Assembly (NCBI RefSeq): GCF_016919405.1
Contig: NZ_CP070353.1
Span: forward strand, 1,984,001-2,048,000
Direction: 5' to 3'
DNA length: 64,000 bases
Origin: Ensifer sp. PDNC004
GTDB taxonomy: Bacteria > Pseudomonadota > Alphaproteobacteria > Rhizobiales > Rhizobiaceae
Below are positions 17,149-27,020 of the stretch, in pieces. The translations under genes and the position numbers were made by a program. Position 1 is the first letter of the stretch, and each line of letters opens with the position of its first letter. A model generated the notes under the pieces. That model made no database searches and had not been told where the DNA came from. It worked only from the letters and a program-made list of their open reading frames with translations.

Positions 17149-19514
17149 ACCTCGGCAAACGCGCGCTCATCCTGATTTTTCCCGTGGTGCTTGCCGGCTA
17201 TCTGCTGGCGGCGATCTCGGTCCACGTCACGCAGAGCCGCTCCATTCGCGCGCTCGAGCATGCCAAGCTGTCGCAGCGCCTTGAACATGCGGCCGCCGTC
17301 TTCCAGAACGAGATCGGTCGCAGCAAGGGCTTTCTCAATGCGCTCTTGAACGGCAATTCGCTGCGCCAGTACGTTTCCGAAACAGATGCGAGCTATCGCG
17401 CCAATGCGCTCGGCGTGCGGCTGCAGGAGAGCGTCAAATCGCTGCTCGACGATCCGACGGGCTATGTGTCGCTTGCACTTCTGAGTTCGGAGCTCAAGTC
17501 CGAATACTACTTCGAAAACAGCTGGGATCCGTTCGCCGAGATCGACGAGGCGCAGCTCAACCTCGCCCGCCGGCTGATCCGCGAAGACAAGCTCGCCGAC
17601 TGGACCTATCTCTACGAAGCGGGCCAGAGACCGCGTATCGTCTATTCCTTCTTCCTCGACCCGATTGCCTTCACCCGGCCGTTGCCGAGCAAGAAATCGA
17701 ACGCCCTGCTCGTGCAGGTCGCGATCCAGCCCGACCGCTTCCTCGACATGCAGCAGGCACTGAAGAAGGAATACGGCTCCGACATCGCACTGCAGCCCTG
17801 GCCGTTGGCCGTCACAGACGACCTTTCGGCAAGCGTGCATCTCGGGCCCTCGCTCTATGCGACGCTCACCGTTTCGAGCGAGCATTTCGATGCACTGATG
17901 GCGCAGCAGAAGTTCCTGCTGGCGCTCGGCGCCGTCGCCATGAGCCTGTTCTCGATCTGGCTGATCATCATGCTGATCCGCCGCTTCATCACCGATCCGA
18001 TCGCCACCCTCGACGCCAATGTGATGGCGGTGATGGTCGGTGCGCGCGACGAAATCCGCGACATGGAAGAAAAGGGCGAGATCGGGCGCCTCACGGAAAA
18101 CATCCGCGAATTGCACCGCCAGTCGGTGCAATCGCTGAAGCTCGTGCAGCGCAGTTCCTGGACCGATACGCTGACGGGGATCAGCAACCGCGGCCATTTC
18201 AACGCACTCGCCGCCGGCGTCGTGCGGGAGGCGATCGCGGCCGGCGAGAAGTGCAGCCTGCTGTTCATCGACATCGACAACTTCAAGTTCGTCAACGACA
18301 AGCATGGCCACGAGATCGGCGACGAACTCCTGAAGACCTTGGCGACCCGCATCGCCGAGCGGGTCGACGCGATTACCGAACGCCGCGGCCAGAAGCCGGC
18401 CATCCTCGCGCGCCTTTCGGGCGACGAATTCGCCGTGCTGGTGCGTTCGCGCCCGGGCGACGGGACAGTCCGGGAAATCTCGGGCGCCATCCTCTCGCTT
18501 TTCGAGGACGGCTTCGAAGTCTCCGACAAGCGCTATCCGGTGACCGCAAGCATCGGTGCGGCGATCTGCCCGGATGACGCCACCAACCTCACCGAGCTGA
18601 TCGCGAATGCCGATGCGGCGATGTATCAGGCCAAGACCAGCGGCAAGAACCGCTCGGCCCGCTACTCGCGCGCGCTTCACGACAAGCGTACGCGGCTGCG
18701 CCAGATCCAGGATGAACTGCGCTCGCTCGATCCGGACGAGCAGTTCCACCTCGTCTACATGCCGATGGTCGATACCGAAGGCCGGGTCACCGGCTGCGAA
18801 GCGCTGCTGCGCTGGTACTCGCCGGTGCTCGGCAACGTCACCCCGGACGAATTCGTGCCGATCGCCGAAAGCTCGGGGCTTTTCACCAAGATCGACTGGT
18901 GGGTGATCAACAAGGCGATGTCCGACTGCGGCCAGTTGAAGGCCCTGTTCGGCCCCGAAACCGTGCTCGCCATCAATATTTCCTCGGCCGAACTGCACTC
19001 CAAGGCGATTGCCGACCACTTCGCCGACTGCCTGCAACGGCATGGGCTGGAGGCGCGCTCGATCGAGATCGAACTGACCGAAACCTTTGCCGTCAAGTTC
19101 AGCGACCAGCTTCGCCGCAACATCGACGCGCTCCGCCAGAACGGCTTCCGGCTTTCGATCGACGACTTCGGCGCCGGCTACACGTCCGTGCAGCAGATCA
19201 TCGAATACACCGCCGATACCATCAAGCTCGACCGGGCGCTGGTATCGAACCTCACCGCGTCGCATTCCCTGCCGGTTCTGAAGGCGCTGATCGCGCTCTG
19301 CCACGCCAAGGACGTCGCGGTCGTCGGCGAAGGCATCGACACGCCGGAGAAGCTCTCCATGCTGACGGCGGCCGGCTGCGACTTGTTCCAGGGCTACCTC
19401 ATCAGCAAGCCGCTGCCGATCGAGGATCTGGCGATCTGGGCGCTGACACGCACTGCGCGCTACGCGCATGACGAAGCGCTGGACGAGCAACAGAGCCGCC
19501 AGGCCATCGCCTGA
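17145..19514 (+). CDS. Membrane GGDEF-EAL receptor, MbaA-like
   Basis: 789 residues from a GTG start that overlaps the upstream TGA. N-terminal helix ~7-28, a periplasmic sensor region ~30-255, second membrane helix ~257-280, a HAMP-like stretch ~278-335, then GGDEF ~337-510 and EAL ~520-775. The cyclase signature is SGDEF (425-429), with the first Gly replaced, and no RxxD inhibitory site is at the expected position. The phosphodiesterase signature is intact: EALLR (552-556), NISSAELHS, ELTET, IDDFGAGYTS and KLD. It should degrade c-di-GMP, perhaps with residual cyclase activity. Coupling to a polyamine-binding protein points to control of biofilm or motility by polyamines, as in V. cholerae MbaA. 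A longer in-frame extension upstream is not used. Confidence 0.88.
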   Translation: MNLGKRALILIFPVVLAGYLLAAISVHVTQSRSIRALEHAKLSQRLEHAAAVFQNEIGRSKGFLNALLNGNSLRQYVSETDASYRANALGVRLQESVKSLLDDPTGYVSLALLSSELKSEYYFENSWDPFAEIDEAQLNLARRLIREDKLADWTYLYEAGQRPRIVYSFFLDPIAFTRPLPSKKSNALLVQVAIQPDRFLDMQQALKKEYGSDIALQPWPLAVTDDLSASVHLGPSLYATLTVSSEHFDALMAQQKFLLALGAVAMSLFSIWLIIMLIRRFITDPIATLDANVMAVMVGARDEIRDMEEKGEIGRLTENIRELHRQSVQSLKLVQRSSWTDTLTGISNRGHFNALAAGVVREAIAAGEKCSLLFIDIDNFKFVNDKHGHEIGDELLKTLATRIAERVDAITERRGQKPAILARLSGDEFAVLVRSRPGDGTVREISGAILSLFEDGFEVSDKRYPVTASIGAAICPDDATNLTELIANADAAMYQAKTSGKNRSARYSRALHDKRTRLRQIQDELRSLDPDEQFHLVYMPMVDTEGRVTGCEALLRWYSPVLGNVTPDEFVPIAESSGLFTKIDWWVINKAMSDCGQLKALFGPETVLAINISSAELHSKAIADHFADCLQRHGLEARSIEIELTETFAVKFSDQLRRNIDALRQNGFRLSIDDFGAGYTSVQQIIEYTADTIKLDRALVSNLTASHSLPVLKALIALCHAKDVAVVGEGIDTPEKLSMLTAAGCDLFQGYLISKPLPIEDLAIWALTRTARYAHDEALDEQQSRQAIA

Positions 19515-19516
19515 GA

Positions 19517-19541
19517 GGTGGCGATTGCGAGAATCGCCACC
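19517..19541 (+). terminator. Hairpin after the GGDEF-EAL gene
   Basis: Perfect 10-bp stem (19517-19526 with 19532-19541) and a 5-base loop, starting 2 bases after the stop. No T run follows directly, so termination may be weak or the hairpin may protect the 3' end. Confidence 0.5.
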
Positions 19542-19557
19542 GGAACTCCCATTTTCC

Positions 19558-19586
19558 CTTGACCTTGCCGCCCTGCCGTCCTAACC
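19558..19586 (+). promoter_or_regulatory. Candidate sigma-70 promoter of purD
   Basis: CTTGAC (19558-19563), 17-base spacer, CTAACC (19581-19586), close to the rhizobial consensus CTTGAC-N17-CTATAT. The transcript would start about 30 bases before the purD ATG. Confidence 0.5.
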
Positions 19587-19620
19587 GCAGCGCAACATTT
19601 TCGGGATATCGGGGGCTGCA

Positions 19621-20892
19621 ATGAAGGTTCTTCTGATCGGATCGGGTGGGCGCGAACACGCCCTTGCATGGAAGATCGCGCAGTCGCCGAAACTGACGAA
19701 GCTCTATGCCGCGCCGGGTAATCCAGGCATTGCCGAAGAAGCGGAAATCGTTGCACTCGACACGGACGACCATGCGGCCGTCGCCGACTTCTGCCGCAAG
19801 GAAGCGATCGATTTCGTCGTGGTCGGGCCTGAGGGACCGCTGGTCGCCGGTCTTGCCGACGTGCTGCGCGCTGCCGGCATCGCCGTCTTCGGCCCCTCTG
19901 CCGCCGCCGCCCAGCTCGAAGGCTCCAAGGGCTTCACCAAGGATCTCTGCGCCCGCTACGACATTCCGACCGGCGCCTATGGCCGCTTCACCGATGCGGA
20001 GAGCGCCAAGGCCTATGTGCGCGAACAGGGTGCACCGATCGTCATCAAGGCCGATGGCCTCGCCGCCGGCAAGGGTGTCACCGTCGCCATGACGCTCGAC
20101 GAGGCGCTCGCCGCCGTCGACGATTGTTTCGCCGGTGCCTTTGGCGCCGCCGGCGCCGAGGTGGTGGTGGAAGCCTATCTCGACGGCGAGGAAGCAAGCT
20201 TCTTCTGCCTCTCGGACGGCAAGACGGCGCTGGCGCTGGCGTCAGCGCAGGACCACAAGCGCGTCGGCGACGGCGACACGGGGCCGAACACCGGTGGCAT
20301 GGGCGCCTACTCGCCGGCCCCGGTCATGACGTCAGAGATGATCGAGCGCACGATGAAGGAAGTCATCGAGCCGACGATGCGCGGCATGGCGGAAAGCGGC
20401 CATCCCTTCTCCGGCGTGTTCTTTGCCGGGCTGATGATCACCGCCAAGGGTCCGGAACTCATCGAATACAACGTCCGTTTCGGCGACCCGGAGTGCCAGG
20501 TGCTGATGATGCGGATGAAGAGCGATCTTCTGCCGCTGCTCTATGCCGCCGCGACCGGCACGCTCGCCGGCATGGCTGTGGAGTGGCGCGACGAGACGGC
20601 GTTGACCGTCGTCATGGCCTCCAAGGGCTATCCCGGCAGCTACGCGAAAAACACGCCGATCGGTGCTCTCCCCGCAGCGTCCGACACCACCAAGGTGTTC
20701 CATGCCGGCACAGCGATGAAGGAGGGGGCCCTGGTCGCAACCGGCGGCCGCGTGCTCAACATCACCGCGACGGGAACCAGCGCTGGCGCGGCCAAGGACA
20801 GAGCCTATGCGGCCCTTTCGGCCGTTTCCTGGGACAACGGCTTCTACCGGCACGATATCGGCTGGCGCGCGGTCGCACGCGAGAAGGCGTGA
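19621..20892 (+). CDS. purD: Phosphoribosylamine-glycine ligase
   Basis: ATP-dependent ligation of glycine to 5-phosphoribosylamine, step 2 of de novo purine synthesis, cytosolic. The 423-residue length is normal for PurD. The N-terminal [18 protein letters not shown] and AAPGNPG motifs, [12 protein letters not shown], and ATP-grasp landmarks ([50 protein letters not shown]) are all present. A candidate promoter lies directly upstream. No other pur gene is in the window. Confidence 0.96.
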   Translation: MKVLLIGSGGREHALAWKIAQSPKLTKLYAAPGNPGIAEEAEIVALDTDDHAAVADFCRKEAIDFVVVGPEGPLVAGLADVLRAAGIAVFGPSAAAAQLEGSKGFTKDLCARYDIPTGAYGRFTDAESAKAYVREQGAPIVIKADGLAAGKGVTVAMTLDEALAAVDDCFAGAFGAAGAEVVVEAYLDGEEASFFCLSDGKTALALASAQDHKRVGDGDTGPNTGGMGAYSPAPVMTSEMIERTMKEVIEPTMRGMAESGHPFSGVFFAGLMITAKGPELIEYNVRFGDPECQVLMMRMKSDLLPLLYAAATGTLAGMAVEWRDETALTVVMASKGYPGSYAKNTPIGALPAASDTTKVFHAGTAMKEGALVATGGRVLNITATGTSAGAAKDRAYAALSAVSWDNGFYRHDIGWRAVAREKA

Positions 20893-20997
20893 CCGGTAGC
20901 CGGTCAATTCGCGGATCATTCTATTTTTACCAATTCTCCTGACGGGAAAGTAAGGGAGCGCGCATATTCTCCCCGGTAACGATCCGGGAGAAAAACG

Positions 20998-21516
20998 ATG
21001 CGCCTGTTGCTGATCACCACCGTCCTTGGCCTTGCCGCTGGCAATGCCGCGGCGTCGTCGATCGAAGCGATCGCTTCCGGCACGACCGACAATGCCAGCG
21101 TCTCCACGGTTTCCTGCGCCGATTGCCCGCCGCTGCAATCGCGGAAGAAGGTCACCTATGTCGTGCCGACGATTGCGACTGGCGACGAAACGATCGAGCT
21201 TAAGAAAATCAACGGCGAGATGAAGATGGTGCGCACCGAGGCCTGGCTCGGTGGTTCACCGGTGGTCTTCGTCAGCAAGCCGTCTCACGAGATGATCAAG
21301 ACGGCCGAAACCGACGGCGACGCTGCAACCGTGACCGTCTCGAACATTTCGAACGACCAGAACCCGCAGGTTTCCAAGCCGGAGTTTCTTGCCATCGATC
21401 AGACAGCAAAGACCGCCGCGGTGACACCGATCGGCGCGTCCGTGGTGGCGACCCCCGCGGCAAACGAGGGCTCACAGGATTTTGATCCGTCCACCCTCGA
21501 ACTTCGGCTAGACTGA
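20998..21516 (+). CDS. Small exported protein (HPE1-like domain, tentative)
   Basis: 172 residues with a signal peptide (MRLLLITTVLGLAAGNAAAS). A CxxC-type pair (CADCPPLQ, about residues 39-42) is followed by VTYVVPTIATGDETIELKKI and TEAWLGGSPVVFVSKP. The last 70 residues are Ala/Thr-rich and look disordered. Rhizobial proteins with this layout have been labelled plant virulence effector HPE1-like; I recall this only loosely and do not infer virulence. Shares a bidirectional terminator with the DUF523 gene. Confidence 0.65.
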   Translation: MRLLLITTVLGLAAGNAAASSIEAIASGTTDNASVSTVSCADCPPLQSRKKVTYVVPTIATGDETIELKKINGEMKMVRTEAWLGGSPVVFVSKPSHEMIKTAETDGDAATVTVSNISNDQNPQVSKPEFLAIDQTAKTAAVTPIGASVVATPAANEGSQDFDPSTLELRLD

Positions 21517-21595
21517 TCGCCTATCGGGAAAGTTCCCTGCCCCGCTCAGCCGTCCCCTGCACTAAATGGCTGACGGGCATCGCTGCAAAAGCGAG

Positions 21596-21638
21596 AGATT
21601 GCGCCCCTGAGAGAAGCAGGGGCGCAATCTTTTTATTT
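21596..21638. terminator. Bidirectional Rho-independent terminator
   Basis: Perfect 14-bp stem (21596-21609 with 21617-21630), 7-base loop, followed by TTTTATTT on plus. It lies between the convergent 20998 and DUF523 genes; the right part reaches into the DUF523 stop. Confidence 0.85.
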
Positions 21639-22136
21639 CGGGCTTTCCAATTCTTCGATCCGCGCGACCAGCGCCTCGATCTGCCTGTCCGAATATACTT
21701 CGACGCCGTTGGCAAGCAGCAGGGCGGCCGTGACGCCCTCACCCGGATGGCGCGCGCCGGAAAAGCTGCCGTCATAAACGAAGCCCGATCCGCAGGACGG
21801 GCTGCCATCGATCAAGAGCGCGAAGCGACAGTCAGCTTGCCTAGCAAGCGAAAGCGCGTTCTCGGCCGCCTGTATGAATCCCTCGGTGACATCGCCACCG
21901 CTGATCTCCACCACCCTCGCCTTGCCGGCGAGCACATCCTTGCCGACGGCGCCGGCGGCGATCTCGGCCGGCGGGCGTGGCACCGGCATGCCGGCCGACA
22001 TTTCCGGACAGATGGTCACGAGACGGCCTTCCGCGCGCCAGCGGTCGATCGCCGGATGAACAAGCGGCTTCGACTGGCCATCATAACGAACGGCATGGCC
22101 CATGAGGCAGGCGCTGACGAGGATCTTTGCGGGCAT
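21633..22136 (-). CDS. DUF523 family protein
   Basis: 167 residues from an ATG at 22136 preceded by AGAGAGG; a longer frame to 22196 starts inside the gap after the cupin gene and has no ribosome site. Family landmarks: KILVSACLMGHAVRYDG at the N-terminus, VTICPEMSAGMPVPRPP, and FALLIDGSPSCGSGFVYDG with two conserved Cys. The Cys residues suggest metal or redox chemistry, but DUF523 has no established reaction that I know of. It lies 63 bases downstream of the cupin gene on the same strand, so they may be co-transcribed. Confidence 0.85.
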   Translation of the reverse strand: MPAKILVSACLMGHAVRYDGQSKPLVHPAIDRWRAEGRLVTICPEMSAGMPVPRPPAEIAAGAVGKDVLAGKARVVEISGGDVTEGFIQAAENALSLARQADCRFALLIDGSPSCGSGFVYDGSFSGARHPGEGVTAALLLANGVEVYSDRQIEALVARIEELESPK

Positions 22137-22199
22137 GCCTCTCTCTACCCCGGCGCCATGCCGGTCAGCAAGTGCGATCGTGGTGCCCTGGGACAAGGA

Positions 22200-22580
22200 T
22201 CAGATCCAGCGGTCGTTCTCCGCGGTGCGTTCGCCACCCTCGTGGCCGGTGTTGAGCGTCCCGCGCGGCTCGATCAAGAGCATCTTCACCTCTTGCTCCG
22301 CATAGGGCTTGTGCTCGACGCCCTTCGGCACGACGTACATTTCGCCGGGACCGAGCGTCACAGCCCCGTCGCGGAAGTCGATGCGCAACGTGCCCTCGAG
22401 CACGATGAAGGCTTCGTCGGTATCTTGATGATCGTGCCAGATAAAGTCGCCCTCGATGCGCACGATCTTGAACTGGTAGTCATTGAGTTCGGCAAGGACG
22501 CGCGGCTGCCACTGATCTGTGAAGAGCGAGAGTTTTTCGGCGAAATTGATCGGCTTGTAAGTCTTCGTCGCGATCGTCAT
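22200..22580 (-). CDS. Small single-domain cupin protein
   Basis: 126 residues forming one cupin barrel. Motif 1 is DFIWHDHQDTDEAFIVLEG with metal ligands H-x-H and E, and motif 2 is LGPGEMYVVPKGVEHKPYAE with the final His. Such small cupins bind a divalent metal and act as isomerases, dioxygenases or sensors. The ATG follows GGAGACAACCG. Likely in one transcript with DUF523 downstream. Specific function unknown. Confidence 0.85.
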   Translation of the reverse strand: MTIATKTYKPINFAEKLSLFTDQWQPRVLAELNDYQFKIVRIEGDFIWHDHQDTDEAFIVLEGTLRIDFRDGAVTLGPGEMYVVPKGVEHKPYAEQEVKMLLIEPRGTLNTGHEGGERTAENDRWI

Positions 22581-22692
22581 CGGTTGTCTCCATCTTGTGT
22601 GATGGAGACAGGATATAGGTCGCCGGGCAGCGAGCCGCTTGAACGTTTGTGCGCGGGCGTGATGCCGCCGGTCTCCCGGCGGCGATTCCGCC

Positions 22693-24858
22693 TTACCCGA
22701 CGATCTTCGAGAAGTCCGCGACCGTGCCGGTGGCCGAACGGATCAGGCCGAGCAGCGCCAGGCGGTTGGCGCGGATTGCCGCATCGTCGTCATTGACGAG
22801 CACGTCGTTGAAGAACTGGTCGACCGGTTCGCGCAACTTGGCCAACGCTTCCATGGCCGAACGGAAGTCTTCCTTGGCGATCGCATCGCGTGCTTCAGCC
22901 GAAGCAATTTCGACGGCCTGGTGCAGCGCCTTTTCGGCATCGAGACGGAAGAGGCCGGCATCGACGGCGTCGGCGACGGCAGTGCCCTTCTTCTCTTCGG
23001 CGGCCAGGATCTGGGTGGCGCGTTTGGTGCCGGCCAAGAGGTTGCGGCCTTCCTCGTCGGTGATGAAGGCGGTCAGCGCTTCAACGCGACGGGCGATCAT
23101 CAGCAGGTCGTCGGCGTCCGGCGTCAGCACGGCGTCGATCAGGTCGTGACGGGCGCCGAGGTCGCGCAGGTAGACCTTGAGGCGATCATGGAAGAAGGAG
23201 AGCAGATCGGCCGAAACGTCGTCCGCAAGCGCCGGCTTCTGCGCGCGAAGGGCGGCGAGCGCCGTTTCGAAAGCGGGCAACAGTGCCAGGCGCGCCTTGC
23301 CTTCCAGAATCAGACGGATGACGCCGAGTGCTGCGCGGCGCAGCGCGAAGGGGTCCTTCGAGCCGGTCGGCTTTTCGTCGATCGCCCAGAAGCCGACGAG
23401 CGTGTCGAGTTTGTCGGCAAGCGCGACGGTCACTGCAACCGGATCGGTCGGCGCGCGGTCCGAGGGACCGTTCGGCTTCCAGTGATCTTCGATCGCCGTC
23501 GCCACTGCGTCGTCTTCACCCTGAAGCAATGCATACTTGCGACCCATGATGCCCTGAAGTTCGGGGAATTCGCCGACGGCTTCAGTGCGCAGGTCCGCCT
23601 TGGCGAGCACGACCGCGCGGTCGACGAGCTTCACGTCGGCACCGGTCACCTTGGCGAGTTCACCGGCCAGCGCCCGAATGCGGGCGACGCGCTCGCCCTG
23701 GGTGCCGAGCTTGGCATGGAAGGTGACGTTCAGCGCATCGAGCTTGGCCATGCGCTGGTCGAGCGGCTTGGCGAGATCAAGATTGAACGTCTTCGCCGAT
23801 GCTGCCAGCGTTTCGAGGTCCGGCAGGTTGCCCTGGTCGCGGTGCCAGAAGTGCGCTGCGTCCGACAGGCGGGCGCGCACGACCTTGCCGTTGCCGTGCA
23901 CGATCTCCTTGCCGCCGTCCTTCGCCTCGATGTTCGAGACCAGAATGAACTTGTTGGAGAGCGTCTCGGCACCGGGTGCGCGGGTAACGAAGCACTTCTG
24001 GTTGGTCTTGATCGTCAGCCGGATGATTTCCGAGGGGATTTCGAGATAGGCTTCTTCGAAGCTGCCCATCAGCACCTGCGGCCATTCGACGAGGCCGGAG
24101 ACTTCTTCGAGCAGGCCTTCGTCTTCGACGAGTTCGAGGCCGTTGGCGAAGGCGACGTTGCGCGCGTCGGCAAGGATCATTTCCTTGCGGCGCTCGCCAT
24201 CGAGAACGACCTTCGCCTTTTCCAGCTTCTCGGCATAGTCGGCAAAGCGGCGAACCGTGATCGCTTCCGGTGCATGGAAGCGGTGACCATAGGTGACGTT
24301 GGAGGCGACGATGCCGTCGACTTCAAACGCAATCACTTGGGTCTCTTCGGTTTCAGATCCGAAGGTGCAGACGATGGACTGCAGCGGGCGGACCCAGCGC
24401 AAGGCACCGGGCTTGGCCGAGGCCACGCCGGAACGCATCGGCTTCGGCCAGGGGAAATTGCGGATGATATCCGGCATCGCCTCGGCGATGATCTCTTCGG
24501 CGGGGCGGCCCGGCTTGACGATATGGGCGACGTAGAAGTCGCCCTTCTTCGGGTCGCTATGGACATGCGCCTCGCTGATCGAGGAAAGGCCGGCGCCGCG
24601 AAGGAAACCTTCGATCGCCTTCTCGTTGGCGTCGGTGCGCGGGCCCTTGCGCTCTTCGCGAACATCGGCCGAGCGGGCGTTGAGGCCACGGATGTCGAGC
24701 GTCAGCCGGCGCGGCGTCCAGTACTCGCGCGCGCCCTCATAGGTCAGACCCGCCTCGACCAGGGCATCGGTCAGCAGCTTCTTGAGGTCGCCGGCCGCCT
24801 TGCGCTGCAGGCGGGCAGGAATTTCCTCGGAGCGGAGTTCGATAAGAAGATCGGGCAT
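22693..24858 (-). CDS. glyS: Glycyl-tRNA synthetase, beta subunit
   Basis: Pairs with GlyQ as the alpha2beta2 bacterial glycyl-tRNA synthetase; the beta chain handles tRNA binding and structure. 721 residues from the ATG at 24858 ([18 protein letters not shown], the standard start of the family); the longer frame adds 22 uncharacteristic residues. Family stretches [28 protein letters not shown], and [17 protein letters not shown] are visible, with a C-terminal anticodon-type helical domain. glyQ is 5 kb upstream on the same strand, with four genes between. Confidence 0.95.
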   Translation of the reverse strand: MPDLLIELRSEEIPARLQRKAAGDLKKLLTDALVEAGLTYEGAREYWTPRRLTLDIRGLNARSADVREERKGPRTDANEKAIEGFLRGAGLSSISEAHVHSDPKKGDFYVAHIVKPGRPAEEIIAEAMPDIIRNFPWPKPMRSGVASAKPGALRWVRPLQSIVCTFGSETEETQVIAFEVDGIVASNVTYGHRFHAPEAITVRRFADYAEKLEKAKVVLDGERRKEMILADARNVAFANGLELVEDEGLLEEVSGLVEWPQVLMGSFEEAYLEIPSEIIRLTIKTNQKCFVTRAPGAETLSNKFILVSNIEAKDGGKEIVHGNGKVVRARLSDAAHFWHRDQGNLPDLETLAASAKTFNLDLAKPLDQRMAKLDALNVTFHAKLGTQGERVARIRALAGELAKVTGADVKLVDRAVVLAKADLRTEAVGEFPELQGIMGRKYALLQGEDDAVATAIEDHWKPNGPSDRAPTDPVAVTVALADKLDTLVGFWAIDEKPTGSKDPFALRRAALGVIRLILEGKARLALLPAFETALAALRAQKPALADDVSADLLSFFHDRLKVYLRDLGARHDLIDAVLTPDADDLLMIARRVEALTAFITDEEGRNLLAGTKRATQILAAEEKKGTAVADAVDAGLFRLDAEKALHQAVEIASAEARDAIAKEDFRSAMEALAKLREPVDQFFNDVLVNDDDAAIRANRLALLGLIRSATGTVADFSKIVG

Positions 24859-24969
24859 GGGAGTGACTTTTTCTGTTCCTGACGGTTGGGCGGACTTAGC
24901 AATCTCTGGCAAGATTGTCACCAAGCGCCGCGATGAATTTGGCTTTCCAAGGGCAAGTGCGCGGCGGAT

Positions 24970-26919
24970 TTACCAGCCGCCGCCACCGCCGCCGCCGCCG
25001 CCGCCGCCGGAGAAGCCGCCGCCGGTCGAAAAGCCCGACGATGACGACTTGGGCGGGGGCGGCAGGGAGGACGTCATCGTGTCGGCCATGGATCCGGCAA
25101 AACCGCCGATGCGATCGCCGAAGGTGCTCGAGCCGAAGCCGTCACCGTGATACCAGCTCGGCTGATAAGCGGCGGCCGCAGCCGCCCCAGCCGCCGCGGC
25201 CAGCAGCCAGCGATCGAAGGTCTCGGTCCACGGCTTTTCGACGCCGAGCGCCACGGCGTAAGGGAGCAGCGTCTCGAAATGCCGGGGCGACATTTCGGGC
25301 GCCCCCTGCATGTTCATGCGGTCCTTTTCGGCGAGCGTCATGTATTGCCGGAGCCCGTCGATACCATCCATCATCCGCGTTCCGAGCGGCGTCGGCGCAC
25401 CCATCAGGAAGAAGAACAGCACGTTGATGAGCACGATCGCGCCGATCACGAAGAGCAGCGGCAATTCGTCGGTTTCGGCTGCCGAATAGAAGACGGCCGC
25501 AAGGATGGTCGAGAAGATGGTGAAGGCGACGAAACCGATGAAGGCGACCACGACGATCGAGATGATCCGGCTCATCAGGCTCCTCTCGCGACGAAGCGAC
25601 TTGCCGAAGGAGACGGCGAGGATCGAGACGAAGAAAGCGATGAAAACCGGAACGATCACGAGCGGCAGGCTGTCCTCGCTGAGATCCCCGAACTGGAAGA
25701 CGGCCGCAACCGCCAATACCGACAGGATGACGCCGGCGACGATGTAACCGCTGTTGGCGTGGTAGTACTTGCCGCGATGCTCGCGCTCCATAGCGTTGCG
25801 GAAATCGGCGCCGGTCGCCTGCACCCGGGTGCCATGCGCGCGGTCGATGGTGAGCTTGCCGCCGCCTGCATTGACCGCCTTCATCACCGCCGCCTCGCCG
25901 GTCGACAGCTTTTCGTCGGCTTTCTTGCCGGTGGCGGCAATGACGATGGCGTTCTTAAGGTCTTCAAGAACGACGTGGCCGTTGACCGCGAGATTGAGTG
26001 CTGCCGCCGACAGCGCCGTCCAACCCTCACCGGAAAAGCCCTTGTTGTCGATATAGTTGACCAGCGCCGGCGAGATGCCCTCCGGCGGATCCCAGCGCGG
26101 CACCATGACGCCGCGGTCCGGGTCACGCCCGACCCTGAGCCAGGCCTGGCTATAGTAGAGAAGGACGACGGCCAGGCCTGCACCGGCGATAACGAGCGCC
26201 AGATGGTCGTGCAGCCACCAGGCATTCTCCTGGCTGGAGGTGGGCCTGTCGATGCTGCCCTTCGGCATCTTGATCGCGATCGTCAAGCCTTCGCGGGGAT
26301 CGAGACGGCGGGTGGTGGCAAAGAAGATCTCACTGCCATCCCTGGAGGCGCGCGCATCCTTGCCGGTCGCGCCATAGCCGCCCGTGAAGTAGTCGAGCGC
26401 TTCGGCCCTGACGCCCTGCGGCAACGTCACGGTCGCGCTCGCCTCGTCGATCGGGAAATCCCACTCGGTGCCGGTGACGTTCCAATAGAGTTCGTCGTGA
26501 TCGTCGAAGAAGCGGATCTGCCGGCCGGTTTCGTAGGTGAACTGGAAGGTATGCTCGCCCCGCTCCAGAAAGACCTCAGCCGAACCGGTATAGATGCGGA
26601 TGCCGCCACTGATCGTCTCGGTGCGGTAAGGTTCCTGCTCACCGTCACGCTCCACCGAGAGCAGCTTGAAATCGACCTTGCTGCGCTTGCCCTTGGCGTC
26701 CGTGAAAGTCAAAGGCATATCGCGATAGATGCCGCGGCGGATCTTGTTGCCCTCGACCGTCGCCGTGATCGTCTCGGTCACCGTCATCGTGCCGTCCTTG
26801 GCGACATCGACGACGGAGCGATAGGCGGAGAAGACCTCCTCCGCCCGACCAACCCCCGCCGTTGCCAGCAAAAACACCAGAACGGCAAATGCGGCAGCGA
26901 AACGAGGCATAAGGATCAA
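24970..26919 (-). CDS. DUF2207 membrane protein with poly-glycine tail
   Basis: 649 residues. Signal peptide or first helix ending GVGRA, then an extracytoplasmic DUF2207 domain ([39 protein letters not shown]) to about residue 230. One transmembrane helix at ~238-258 precedes a soluble part. Further helices lie at ~393-500. The last 60 residues are Ser/Pro/Gly-rich and end in 11 Gly and a Trp. This architecture is typical of DUF2207 proteins, commonly found with LemA. Here lemA is on the same strand with an aroA-like gene inserted between. The start may be TTG (26919, behind GGAAGAAA) or ATG (26910). Function unknown. Confidence 0.85.
   Translation of the reverse strand: MILMPRFAAAFAVLVFLLATAGVGRAEEVFSAYRSVVDVAKDGTMTVTETITATVEGNKIRRGIYRDMPLTFTDAKGKRSKVDFKLLSVERDGEQEPYRTETISGGIRIYTGSAEVFLERGEHTFQFTYETGRQIRFFDDHDELYWNVTGTEWDFPIDEASATVTLPQGVRAEALDYFTGGYGATGKDARASRDGSEIFFATTRRLDPREGLTIAIKMPKGSIDRPTSSQENAWWLHDHLALVIAGAGLAVVLLYYSQAWLRVGRDPDRGVMVPRWDPPEGISPALVNYIDNKGFSGEGWTALSAAALNLAVNGHVVLEDLKNAIVIAATGKKADEKLSTGEAAVMKAVNAGGGKLTIDRAHGTRVQATGADFRNAMEREHRGKYYHANSGYIVAGVILSVLAVAAVFQFGDLSEDSLPLVIVPVFIAFFVSILAVSFGKSLRRERSLMSRIISIVVVAFIGFVAFTIFSTILAAVFYSAAETDELPLLFVIGAIVLINVLFFFLMGAPTPLGTRMMDGIDGLRQYMTLAEKDRMNMQGAPEMSPRHFETLLPYAVALGVEKPWTETFDRWLLAAAAGAAAAAAYQPSWYHGDGFGSSTFGDRIGGFAGSMADTMTSSLPPPPKSSSSGFSTGGGFSGGGGGGGGGGGW
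24976..25008. repeat. GCC trinucleotide run encoding the poly-Gly tail
   Basis: Eleven consecutive Gly codons, ten of them GGC on the minus strand, at the 3' end of the DUF2207 gene. Pure triplet runs of this kind can vary in length by replication slippage without shifting frame. Confidence 0.8.
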
Positions 26920-27020
26920 GCTTTCTTCCGGTTGAGGTTCAAGGCACGAGATCGATTCTTATGGGTGAGAGAGCGGGATGCGCGCGGAAACCGCGGACGC
27001 GGCCCGCATCCCGCCCGGCA

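Noticed and set aside
17076..19490. Very long open frame opposite the GGDEF-EAL gene (minus)
   Set aside because: The high-GC third positions of the true gene remove stops on the complement. The product is Arg/Asp/Val-rich with no motif, and the plus-strand gene has full domain support. The same holds for long antisense frames at 34519-36462, 38787-41024, 25147-27075 and 60500-62353.
24976..25008. GCC run as a CRISPR or noncoding microsatellite
   Set aside because: It is in frame in the DUF2207 gene and codes for the glycine tail; no direct-repeat/spacer structure exists anywhere in the window.
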